Made by a program: the position numbers and the translations under genes. The notes under the pieces are model-generated. The model was not told the DNA's origin. It made no database searches and worked only from the letters and a program-made list of their open reading frames with translations. Of a stretch of DNA of 19,675 nucleotides, positions 1 to 6,207 are shown piece by piece. Origin of the DNA: Bacteroidales bacterium (GTDB lineage Bacteria > Bacteroidota > Bacteroidia > Bacteroidales > P3); the NCBI GenBank assembly GCA_900771365.1, contig CAAGNU010000302.1, forward strand, positions 1-19,675. The letters are read 5' to 3'. The first letter of the stretch is position 1. The number at the start of each line of letters is the position of its first letter.

Positions 1-503
1 ACCGAGAAAAAAATTAGGATATATATCCCCTATTTCAAAAATTTGTAGTATATTTGCAAACGATACAAACATGGTCAGCCTGGTCAACTCTGTTGCGTTT
101 GTTGGTTGAATTCAGCCCTTGGCTGCCGCGGCTCGAAATGTTAAAATCCGAAGCCTCAAAAAGACCCATCCAGCCGCGTGATAGAGGCTGCGCCAGCGTG
201 AGAGACAAGAGCCTGCGCCAGCCTCCCCTTTCGGAACGCATGAAAGCGAAGCGTCCAAGAGATTGTTCTTGTGACCGTAGCGAAATGCGTCGCGGAGTAA
301 AGAGGTGCCACGAAGTGGCGGGGTATGTTTCGAACTAATTGTTTATTTATTATAGTAAACTACTGATTTTTTATAAGGTATATTTTCGAAACATAGCTCC
401 GCCCCCTTTCCGAAAAGGGGACGCGACAACCCAAGAAACAAGGAACCCCCAAGAAACCATTATTCACTTTTCACTTTTTTTTCTTTATATCAAAAAAAAT
501 TCG
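1..503. other. Non-coding, repeat-like intergenic DNA
   Basis: I see no convincing gene here. Short open frames exist on both strands (for example 54-338 plus and 35-241 minus), but they have no start context, domain or codon pattern I can support. The stretch holds a 12-bp palindrome (17-28), a TATATTTG box at 49-56 without a good -33 element, the ten-mer CTGCGCCAGC twice (188-197 and 213-222), a GCCAC/GTGGC hairpin at 307-319, a long inverted repeat (listed separately), and a CCCCTTT/AAAGGGG hairpin at 403-420 with no T tract. The G+C-rich block at about 120-325, between AT-rich flanks, suggests a dispersed intergenic repeat rather than a decayed gene. That is inference only. Confidence 0.5.
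317..403. repeat. Inverted repeat with AT-rich centre
   Basis: Arm 317-334 and arm 385-403 are reverse complements over 18-19 positions, with one mismatch and one gap. The inner 11 bp (TATGTTTCGAA at 324-334, TTCGAAACATA at 385-395) are perfect. The spacer of about 50 bp is strongly AT-rich. The arms could form a cruciform or hairpin, or mark the end of a small non-autonomous element. No transposase is nearby. Confidence 0.7.
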
Positions 504-511
504 TATCTTTG
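504..511 (+). promoter_or_regulatory. Candidate Bacteroidota promoter for the LRR-protein leader
   Basis: TATCTTTG at 504-511 fits the Bacteroidota -7 consensus TAnnTTTG and is followed by GC. The -33 region (about 480-484) is T-rich but has no exact TTTG, so this is a partial match. Transcription would start near 518 and give a leader of about 280 nt before the ATG at 800. Confidence 0.55.
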
Positions 512-570
512 CAGTCGCAAACAGGCCGAGAGACTGGCTCGAAAAGAAAGTGCATCAAGCTAATTCCATT

Positions 571-741
571 AACGTGAACTTCGACACTCACTTAAACATT
601 GCAGGAATTAAAAGAATGGCACTCACTTGGTTGTATCGTATATAAACGATATAGCACAAGTGGAGTAGTTCCACTTCTACCTGCAAAAAGGAAGTCGAAG
701 TCCCACGTTAAGGGTAATAAGTTGGATGAACAACTCCACTT
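571..741 (+). ncRNA. Candidate structured 5' leader RNA with alternative helices
   Basis: The transcript upstream of the LRR gene can form a nested structure. Closing helix: 571-576 with 704-709 plus 578-585 with 694-701 (14 bp, small internal loop). Inside it: 599-605 with 680-686 (7 bp), hairpin 634-639/646-651 (6 bp, extendable) and hairpin 658-664/670-676 (7 bp, 5-nt loop). A further hairpin is 720-724/731-735. Two pairings compete with the 658-676 hairpin: 624-629 with 657-662, and 658-666 with 733-741 (9 bp). Mutually exclusive helices are typical of cis-regulatory leaders, but I match it to no known riboswitch, 6S, SRP, RNase P or tmRNA family. It could be a leader or a separate small RNA. 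An A-rich stretch lies just before the ATG. Confidence 0.45.
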
Positions 742-799
742 TCTTTATACCAATAACCGCACAAATTCGAGTTGCTATAGTGCAAAAAAAAGAAAAAAT

Positions 800-3013
800 A
801 TGAAGAAAACATTATTCCTCGTCCTCTTCGCCCTCCTCGGCCTCGCCTCCGCCTGGGCGCAGAATTACGACTTCAGTTCCGTCGCTCCATCGGGCGATAC
901 GTTGTATTACACCATCACTGACTCGACGAATCACACCGTCGCAGTGACCAGTCCTCATGGTCCTTTTTATTGGTCAGGTTACACCAAGCCAGCAGGGACA
1001 TTAATCATTCCAGACACTGTGACCAACAATGGGGCAGTTTATGCAGTCACATCTATCGGGTACTATGCGTTCGGGTATTGCGACAGCCTCGCCTCCGTTA
1101 CCATTCCGAATTCCGTCACCTCTATCGGAGACAGGGCGTTCTATGGTTGCAGCGGGCTGACAGGCAGCCTCACCATCCCCAATTCCGTCACCTCTATTGG
1201 AAACTCGGCGTTCGCTGGTTGCAGCGGGTTGACAGGCAGTCTCACCATCCCCAATTCCGTCACCTCTATCGAAGGCTATACGTTCTATGGTTGCAGCGGG
1301 CTCACCAGCGTCACCATCCCCAATTCCGTCACCTCTATCGGAGACAGGGCGTTCTATCGTTGCAGCGGGCTGACAGGCAGTCTCACCATCCCCAATTCCG
1401 TCACCTCTATCGGAAGCTCGGCGTTCGCTGGTTGCAGCGGGCTGACAGGCAGTCTCATCATCTCCGATTCGGTCGCCTCTATCGGAGACGGGGCGTTCTC
1501 TGGTTGCAGCGGGCTCACCAGCGTCACCATCCCCAATTCTGTCACATCTATCGGAACAGAAGCGTTCTATGGGTGTAGCAGTCTCACAAGTGTCATTATC
1601 CCTGATTCGGTGTCATCTATTGGAAATTGTGCGTTCAATCTTGTAAAAAATATCATATATCACGGTGCAGCAAGTGGAGACCCATGGTGTGCATTGACGC
1701 TGAATGGATATGTGGATGGTGATTTGATATATTCCGACAGCACAAAGACCCACTTAACAGGTTGCAATATTTCCGCAACGAGCGTTACCATCCCTAATTC
1801 CGTTGTATCCATTGGATTCTGTGCGTTCAGAGATTGCAGGAGTCTCACAAGCGTCGATATTCCTAATACGATTGCCGTAATCGATTATTGTGTGTTCGAA
1901 AATTGCAGCAGTCTGGCGAGTGTCACCATTCCCAATTCCGTCACCTCTATCGGAGACAGGGCGTTCTATCGTTGCAGCGGGCTGACAGGCAGTCTCACCA
2001 TTCCCAATTCCGTCACCGAAATTGGGAGCGAGGCGTTCTGTGACTGTAACAGCCTCACAAGCGTTACAATACCTGATTCTGTTGTATATATTGGGTATTT
2101 AGCATTCGCTGATTGCAGTAGTTTGAGCCATGTCACGTTTAATGCTCGAAACTGCGGCAGTATTGCGTATGCGAGTGGTCTGGGAGTATTCTCGGGATGT
2201 ATTAATTTAACCACTTTTACGATTGGCGATAGCGTACAAAGCATCCCCGATGGACTGTGTGCAAGAACAGTCATCACAAGTATTGACATCCCAAATTCCG
2301 TCACCTCTATTGGATACCGTGCGTTTGGAGATTGCGGGAGTCTCACGAGCGTCACAATAGGGAAGTCAGTTGAAATCATAGGAGGCTATGCGTTTGCAAA
2401 TTGCTCCACCATTGCTGAGATTACATCAAAACGACCCACTCCACCAGAGTTGGGAAATAGAACTTTCCAGAATGTGCCCACAGATATTCCAGTATATGTT
2501 CATTGCGGTCGTAGTGAGAGATACCGCTCTGCTTGGTCGGATTTCAGCAATTTTGTAGAAACTTTCCTGCGGACTTTGCAAGTCGAGAGCAATGATGAGG
2601 CGATGGGCAGCGTGTCCGTGCTTCAGCAGCCTACCTGCGATGATAAAACAGGCATTGTAGAGGCTGTCCCATCATACGGATACCTATTTGACCATTGGAG
2701 CAATGGGACGACCGAGAATCCTTATACTTTGCAAGTCACACGCGACACTGTGCTGACAGCTTGCTTTACAAGAGATAGCACCGTGGGTATCAGCTCTGTG
2801 GTGGATGCTGCCTATGAGGTCTCTTCTGAGCAGGGCGGCATCGTGGTGAAGGCTGCCGCGGGCGAGCGCGTGAGGGTGTTCGACATCGCTGGCCGTTTGC
2901 TCTATCAGGGCCGCATCGAGGAGGAGCCTTGGCACTACAGGGTGGAGAAGAGCGGCGTCTATCTCGTCCAGATTGCCGACAGCCTCGCGCAGAAGGTGGT
3001 CGTGATTGAGTAG
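800..3013 (+). CDS. BspA-type leucine-rich-repeat surface protein with T9SS sorting domain
   Basis: The 737-residue product starts with a signal peptide (MKKTLFLVLFALLG, hydrophobic core, then AWAQ). The frame stays open upstream to a TTG at 599, but the signal peptide and the A-rich pre-start region select ATG 800. About 17 LRR_5/BspA-type repeats of 23-24 residues follow (about residues 90-555; consensus IPNSVTSIGxxAFxGCSxLTSV), interrupted once by a non-repeat insert near nt 1640-1780. Residues about 593-662 resemble a divergent InlB B-repeat (GYLFDHWSNGTTENP). The last 75 or so residues resemble a type IX secretion C-terminal signal (VRVFDIAGRLLYQG, then GVYLVQI near the end). The expected fate is export through Sec and then T9SS to the cell surface. 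BspA relatives take part in adhesion and host binding; the ligand here is unknown. It is preceded by the structured leader and followed by a strong terminator, so it is probably transcribed alone. Confidence 0.93.
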   Translation: MKKTLFLVLFALLGLASAWAQNYDFSSVAPSGDTLYYTITDSTNHTVAVTSPHGPFYWSGYTKPAGTLIIPDTVTNNGAVYAVTSIGYYAFGYCDSLASVTIPNSVTSIGDRAFYGCSGLTGSLTIPNSVTSIGNSAFAGCSGLTGSLTIPNSVTSIEGYTFYGCSGLTSVTIPNSVTSIGDRAFYRCSGLTGSLTIPNSVTSIGSSAFAGCSGLTGSLIISDSVASIGDGAFSGCSGLTSVTIPNSVTSIGTEAFYGCSSLTSVIIPDSVSSIGNCAFNLVKNIIYHGAASGDPWCALTLNGYVDGDLIYSDSTKTHLTGCNISATSVTIPNSVVSIGFCAFRDCRSLTSVDIPNTIAVIDYCVFENCSSLASVTIPNSVTSIGDRAFYRCSGLTGSLTIPNSVTEIGSEAFCDCNSLTSVTIPDSVVYIGYLAFADCSSLSHVTFNARNCGSIAYASGLGVFSGCINLTTFTIGDSVQSIPDGLCARTVITSIDIPNSVTSIGYRAFGDCGSLTSVTIGKSVEIIGGYAFANCSTIAEITSKRPTPPELGNRTFQNVPTDIPVYVHCGRSERYRSAWSDFSNFVETFLRTLQVESNDEAMGSVSVLQQPTCDDKTGIVEAVPSYGYLFDHWSNGTTENPYTLQVTRDTVLTACFTRDSTVGISSVVDAAYEVSSEQGGIVVKAAAGERVRVFDIAGRLLYQGRIEEEPWHYRVEKSGVYLVQIADSLAQKVVVIE

Positions 3014-3051
3014 GCCGCGTCCTGCCGCCAAGATATATTGTAGCATATAGC

Positions 3052-3090
3052 AATCGTGCTGCCATAGCTTTGATGGCAGCACGATTTTAA
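3052..3090 (+). terminator. Intrinsic terminator after the LRR gene
   Basis: A perfect 14-bp stem (3052-3065 with 3073-3086) closes a 7-nt loop and runs into TTTT. It lies 38 nt after the stop codon. The stem starts with AA and ends with TT, so some activity on the opposite strand is possible. Confidence 0.85.
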
Positions 3091-3106
3091 TTGAGATTAA
3101 TTTGAG

Positions 3107-3150
3107 TGGTGAATTGTGGCGGATGCCGTCATGCGGTAGCCTAATTCTTA
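3107..3150. repeat. Composite GC-core repeat, degenerate copy
   Basis: Core GGCGGATGCCGTC at 3118-3130 is preceded by GTGGTGAATTGT and followed by ATGCGGTAGCC, an altered second core. It belongs to the GGGCGGnnGCCGTC family found in most spacers of this window. A partial core (GTTGCCGTCATG) recurs at 3230-3241. Confidence 0.6.
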
Positions 3151-3154
3151 AATT

Positions 3155-3223
3155 TCATGAGGCTTTGTAGCCGAGGCCTTTGAGGATGGCGATGATGCGT
3201 TCGCGGAAGTCGCCTTGGATGAT
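3155..3223 (-). pseudogene. Duplicated 3' fragment of yciH
   Basis: Positions 3157-3223 match 5722-5788, the end of the intact yciH in this window, at 66 of 67 bases in the same orientation. The single difference (3177) changes an Asp codon to Gly. The fragment would encode the last 21-22 residues of YciH, and its stop is TGA (3155-3157) instead of TAA. No upstream part of yciH is present beyond 3223, so this is a truncated non-functional copy. Together with the real gene it forms a 67-bp direct repeat around the sigma factor and membrane protein genes. Confidence 0.9.
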
Positions 3224-3429
3224 AAATCAGTTGCCGTCATGCCCATCTCCTAAAGGGTGGGGATGACGACGATTTTTGTGGCGCTATGCAGGGTCTTGTT
3301 TTTGATGTTTTGAGGATTAGAAGACAATTCTCCCAATCTCCCAATCTATTTTTTTGCCTTTGTTGTGATTTTTTTGATTTTTGGTTGTCTAATGTAGTAA
3401 ACCGCGGTAAAAAATTAATAAGATGAATC
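3224..3429. other. Spacer upstream of the sigma factor gene
   Basis: There is no gene I can support. The spacer contains two TCTCCCAA-type words in tandem (about 3326-3347, similar to the 8-nt words upstream of nusB), a T-rich stretch, and an 8-bp palindrome ACCGCGGT at 3401-3408, 22 bp before the sigma start codon, which could be an operator. I found no TAnnTTTG box. An ECF sigma gene may use its own promoter type, so the promoter is unassigned. Confidence 0.4.
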
Positions 3430-3915
3430 ATGAATGACAAGGAAGAACAGTTTATTCGATTAGTGGAGGAGCATAAGCGGACGATATACAAGGTGTGCTA
3501 TATGTTCTCGAAGGAGCCATACGAGATTGAGGAACTATTCCAAGAAATCCTCATCCGACTTTGGTTGGGTCTCGATAGTTTTGATGGCCGTAGCGAGACT
3601 CGCACCTGGGTGTATCGTGTGGCACTTAACGTGGCCATCAATAGACAGAAGGTTTTGTCAAGGCGCGTTAAGACGGTTCCGCTTATTCTTCAGGTTGAGC
3701 CTATGGCTCCCGATGATGAACGTAAACAACAAATAGATGAGTTGTATAGGCTTATCAGCCAACTGGATGTGATGGACAAGGCTATTGTTATGCTTTGGTT
3801 GGAGGAGCTTAGTTATGCTGACATTGCCGCTATTGTGGGTATCTCGCCGACAAATGTGGGCACGCGGCTGCTTCGCATCAAGAATAAGCTTGTCGAGAAA
3901 GGCAAAGCAAATTAG
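3430..3915 (+). CDS. RNA polymerase sigma-70 family, ECF-type sigma factor
   Basis: The 161-residue length is typical of ECF sigma factors, which have regions 2 and 4 only. Region 2 covers about residues 12-76 (EIEELFQEILIRLW for core binding; TRTWVYRVALNVAINR for -10 recognition). Region 4 covers about 103-155 (LSYADIAAIVGISPTNVGTR is the helix-turn-helix). An ATG at 3423 runs directly into a stop, so ATG 3430 is used. The next gene encodes a membrane protein, the usual arrangement for an anti-sigma partner that holds the factor until a signal arrives. No FecR or TonB-dependent receptor gene is adjacent, so this is not the iron- or glycan-uptake type of locus. The TAG stop overlaps the first bases of a composite repeat. 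The specific stimulus and regulon cannot be read from the sequence. Confidence 0.93.
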   Translation: MNDKEEQFIRLVEEHKRTIYKVCYMFSKEPYEIEELFQEILIRLWLGLDSFDGRSETRTWVYRVALNVAINRQKVLSRRVKTVPLILQVEPMAPDDERKQQIDELYRLISQLDVMDKAIVMLWLEELSYADIAAIVGISPTNVGTRLLRIKNKLVEKGKAN

Positions 3916-4010
3916 TGAAATAGTGAATTGTGAATAGTGAATAGAAGGGCGGTTGCCGCCAAATTGTATTGTCAGTTCACTGTTCACAGATCACAGAGAA
4001 CAGATTATTA
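3914..4010. repeat. Composite GC-core repeat between sigma and membrane protein genes
   Basis: Left flank of AGTGAAT/GTGAATA words (3914-3946), core GGGCGGTTGCCGCC (3947-3960), then a spacer and right-flank words of GTTCACTGTTCACAGATCAC type (about 3974-4010). The core is a GGCGG/CCGCC hairpin with a 3-nt loop. The left flank overlaps the sigma stop codon. Confidence 0.85.
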
Positions 4011-4032
4011 ACCATTAAAATTTGTAATTATT

Positions 4033-5568
4033 ATGAATGAAAATATTGAAGACCAAATTCCGAATTTAGATCGGATTAAGAGACAGTATAAGGCCTTGGA
4101 TGAAAGTCTTGAGGGCCAGAAAATAATTGACAGCAAGGATGCCAATTATGTTGTAAATCATTGTTGTGACCATTTTCAGAGACATCGGCATGTTGTTTTG
4201 GCTGCTTATCCGTTTGCCATTGTTGCTTTGGGAGCGTTTATGGCTCTATTTGGGACACCTGTGGCGGTATATGTCTTTATAGCCGTGGTATTGCTGGTAG
4301 GGCTGTTTTGTGAGTTGTGGCTTACCAAGCAGTTTTCGTCTGAGCGTATCAGCGGTTGTAGTCTGATTGAAATGGCGCGGCTTGCATATAGCGTCAGTCG
4401 GGCATTTCTGGCATATTATCTTATCCTGACGTGTTTTGTTTTCTTGATGTTGTTTGTTTTCTTGATGATGATGGATGTGCCGGATTATATGGATGGGATG
4501 CTTGGTGGCGGTTTGGCTCTGGCTGGAGGGGTGTGTGTTGCGATGTTTTTGTTTCTGTATGTGCCGGTTTGCCGCAGGTGTAAGGAGGTGCAGGATAGTG
4601 AAATAGTGAATAGTGAAAGGGCGGCAGCCGTCAATTCACAATTCACAATTCACAATTCACAAAACAACAGTGGGTATAGTGTCCGTGTTGTTGGTTTTGC
4701 GGTGCTATGCTTTGCCCTTGTCACGGCTTGCATGAAGCTGTTGCATCTTCCGGGTGGTACTCTTATGATGCTATTTGCTGGTGTTTTGGCTATTGTGTAT
4801 GTTGTTTTACTGGCTGTGAGGCTTTCTAAATGCGGCTGGCTGCGTGCTTTGCTGATGGTTGTTTCTGTGCTGGGAGTATATCTTGTGATGGCCTTGGTCA
4901 ATAAATGGCCTCCATTCTGCCATAATTCGCACTATGCGGTTGTGTATGCGGAACGTCCGCAGGGTGATATGTTGTCGTCGAACACGCTTTCGTTTTGGGA
5001 GGTGGAGACTGCTTTCCCGGAAGAGGGTGTGCAAAGTGTTGTGAACGCACTGTGTGATATGGGTGTCCGTCCGATTGTAGGTGGTTCTATCAAGGGTGCT
5101 TTGCTGAGTGTCTGTGTGAGCGATACGTCTGATGTGGCTCAAAAACTCATGTCGGTTGTGGCGCCTTTTACTAAAATGGAGCGTTTTGTTTTATCATGGT
5201 CGCATGCTGATGCTGAGGGACTGTGCCAACTGTATCTGCTGCGTGTGAACGGGTCGGGTCCTGTGATGAGTTCAGGACAGATGAATGAGATGCCGATGAT
5301 AGAGCGGGCTGTGATGGAGTTTTATGACAGTGTGAATGTGCGGTTGAATTTCGTTCCGACAGAGGAGGCAAGAAAGGTGTGGCAGAGTGTGGTGTTCGGA
5401 TGTAAGCAGTCGCAGGCACCTGTTTATGTAGCAGCTGTTTTGAATGGGAATGTGCTCTGTTGTGGTGAGGTTGATAATGAGTATCTTGGATATCAGAGGC
5501 TCTCTTTCATGATTTCGGATGCTGCTGCTTTGCCGCCAGCTGTGTTGGAGGAGATTGTGAAGAATTAA
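4033..5568 (+). CDS. Multi-pass membrane protein, putative anti-sigma partner
   Basis: The 511-residue protein matches no family I can name. It has a charged N-terminal cytoplasmic region (1-53), then about seven predicted membrane segments (54-74, 77-97, 122-147, 157-180, 218-234, 243-263, 268-289) and a soluble C-terminal region of about 220 residues (290-511). With the N-terminus inside, that C-terminal region would be periplasmic. Position directly after an ECF sigma gene suggests that the N-terminal region binds the sigma factor and the remainder senses an envelope signal. This is inference from synteny. Residues about 189-210, in the cytoplasmic loop between segments 4 and 5, are encoded by a 66-bp copy of the composite repeat, so the frame is preserved across an insertion. 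The gene is T-rich compared with leuS. Start ATG 4033 follows an AT-rich stretch with no clear ribosome binding site. Confidence 0.75.
   Translation: MNENIEDQIPNLDRIKRQYKALDESLEGQKIIDSKDANYVVNHCCDHFQRHRHVVLAAYPFAIVALGAFMALFGTPVAVYVFIAVVLLVGLFCELWLTKQFSSERISGCSLIEMARLAYSVSRAFLAYYLILTCFVFLMLFVFLMMMDVPDYMDGMLGGGLALAGGVCVAMFLFLYVPVCRRCKEVQDSEIVNSERAAAVNSQFTIHNSQNNSGYSVRVVGFAVLCFALVTACMKLLHLPGGTLMMLFAGVLAIVYVVLLAVRLSKCGWLRALLMVVSVLGVYLVMALVNKWPPFCHNSHYAVVYAERPQGDMLSSNTLSFWEVETAFPEEGVQSVVNALCDMGVRPIVGGSIKGALLSVCVSDTSDVAQKLMSVVAPFTKMERFVLSWSHADAEGLCQLYLLRVNGSGPVMSSGQMNEMPMIERAVMEFYDSVNVRLNFVPTEEARKVWQSVVFGCKQSQAPVYVAAVLNGNVLCCGEVDNEYLGYQRLSFMISDAAALPPAVLEEIVKN
4597..4662. repeat. Composite GC-core repeat inside a coding region
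   Basis: AGTGAAATAGTGAATAGTGA words (4597-4618), core GGGCGGCAGCCGTC (4619-4632) and four AATTCAC-type words (4633-4662) make a near-symmetrical 66-bp element. Its length is a multiple of three and it has no stop in the membrane-protein frame, where it encodes a polar loop (SEIVNSERAAAVNSQFTIHN). Confidence 0.92.
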
Positions 5569-5570
5569 AA

Positions 5571-5718
5571 ATGTGAATGGTGAAATAGTGACCTGTGATC
5601 TGTGATCTGAGGGCGGTTGTCGCCTTTTTTAATTGAGAATTGAGAATTGGGCGGATGCCGGCGTTTGTATTGTCAGTTCACAGTTCACAGATCACAGTTC
5701 ACAGAAAACAGTTCACTT
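5571..5718. repeat. Two composite repeats, apparently nested, between convergent genes
   Basis: First copy: GTGAATGG and two GTGATCT words, then core GGGCGGTTGTCGCC (5611-5624) and T6. Second copy: GAGAATT words (5631-5648), core GGGCGGATGCCGGC (5649-5662), then AGTTCAC/GATCACAG words to about 5718. The left words of the first copy (GTGATCTGTGATC) pair with the right words of the second (GATCAC, GTTCAC). This suggests that one element was inserted into or duplicated within another. The pair fills the gap between the membrane protein stop (5568) and the yciH stop (5720). Confidence 0.8.
5611..5630 (+). terminator. Possible terminator formed by a repeat core
   Basis: The core of the first copy folds as GGCG(G)/(T)CGCC with a short loop (5612-5624) and is followed directly by six T. 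That would act as a weak intrinsic terminator for the sigma/membrane operon. The stem is only 4-5 bp. Confidence 0.5.
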
Positions 5719-5719
5719 T

Positions 5720-6052
5720 TTATGAGGCTTTGTAGCCGAGGTCTTTGAGGATGGCGATGATGCGTTCGCGGAAGTCGCCTTGGATGATGATCTGGCCGTC
5801 TTTTACGCTGCCGCCTACGCCGCATTTGTTCTTGAGGGTTTTGCCGAGGGCGTTGAGGTCTTCTTCTGTGCCGACGAATTTTTCTACGAGGGTGACGGTC
5901 TTGCCGCCACGGCCGCTACGTTCCATCTTGACGTGCAGCTTTTGCTGTGCGGGGGGCAGGGTTTCGATGATTTCCTCTTCGTCTTCGTAGGCGTATTGGT
6001 AGTCGGGGTTGGTGGAGTAGATGACTCCTATCTTGTTTTTGTTCTTCGACAT
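5720..6052 (-). CDS. yciH: YciH/SUI1-family translation initiation factor homologue
   Basis: The 110-residue protein has a poorly conserved N-terminus and a SUI1 (eIF1-like) fold in the second half: SGRGGKTVTLVEKFVG (46-61), then LKNKCGVGGSVKDGQ (73-87) and IIIQGDFRERIIAILKDLGY (88-107). E. coli YciH is about 108 residues. The family is related to eukaryotic eIF1 and is thought to influence initiation fidelity; its bacterial role is still modest in evidence. The frame extends 20 codons upstream to 6112, but that part comes from the GTTAAGA-word repeat, so ATG 6052 is chosen. It is the last gene of the minus-strand group, converges with the membrane-protein gene, and is duplicated in part at 3155-3223. 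Confidence 0.93.
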   Translation of the reverse strand: MSKNKNKIGVIYSTNPDYQYAYEDEEEIIETLPPAQQKLHVKMERSGRGGKTVTLVEKFVGTEEDLNALGKTLKNKCGVGGSVKDGQIIIQGDFRERIIAILKDLGYKAS

Positions 6053-6067
6053 GGGAATCTCTTTTTT

Positions 6068-6207
6068 AGTTAAGAGTGCAGAGTTAAGAGTTAAGAACCA
6101 ATCCCTATTCAATAGGACACTCCGTTATGAACCTAACGAACACATTTAAACCAAACGGGAACAGCCACGACTAGGACTCCCCCTCTTAACTCTTAACTCT
6201 TAACTAG
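6068..6207. repeat. GTTAAGA-word inverted repeat around an 86-bp unrelated centre
   Basis: Left words (6068-6096, GAGTTAAGA type) and right words (6183-6205, TCTTAACTCTTAACT type) are reverse complements. The centre (6097-6182) lacks the usual GGGCGGnnGCC core. The right arm overlaps the TAG stop of the lipid kinase gene. The centre may hold the promoter of yciH, but I see no TAnnTTTG box. Confidence 0.8.

Noticed and set aside
54..338. Short open frames on both strands at the window start
   Set aside because: No start context, no domain and repeat-like DNA. Treated as non-coding.
403..420. CCCCTTT/AAAGGGG hairpin as a terminator
   Set aside because: No T tract follows in either direction and no gene ends just before it. 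Kept only as a hairpin in the intergenic description.
755..785. tRNA-like T-arm (AATTCGAGTT) near the LRR start
   Set aside because: No acceptor, D-arm or anticodon stem can be built around it, and no CCA end is present.
599..799. Upstream in-frame extension of the LRR protein from TTG 599
   Set aside because: It would place the signal peptide at residue 68, and the DNA is better explained as a base-paired leader.
3237..3491. 84-codon minus-strand open frame across the sigma gene start
   Set aside because: Overlaps the start of the sigma gene and T-rich non-coding DNA. No family resemblance.
5745..6073. Plus-strand open frames opposite yciH
   Set aside because: Antisense shadows. The SUI1 domain is clear on the minus strand.
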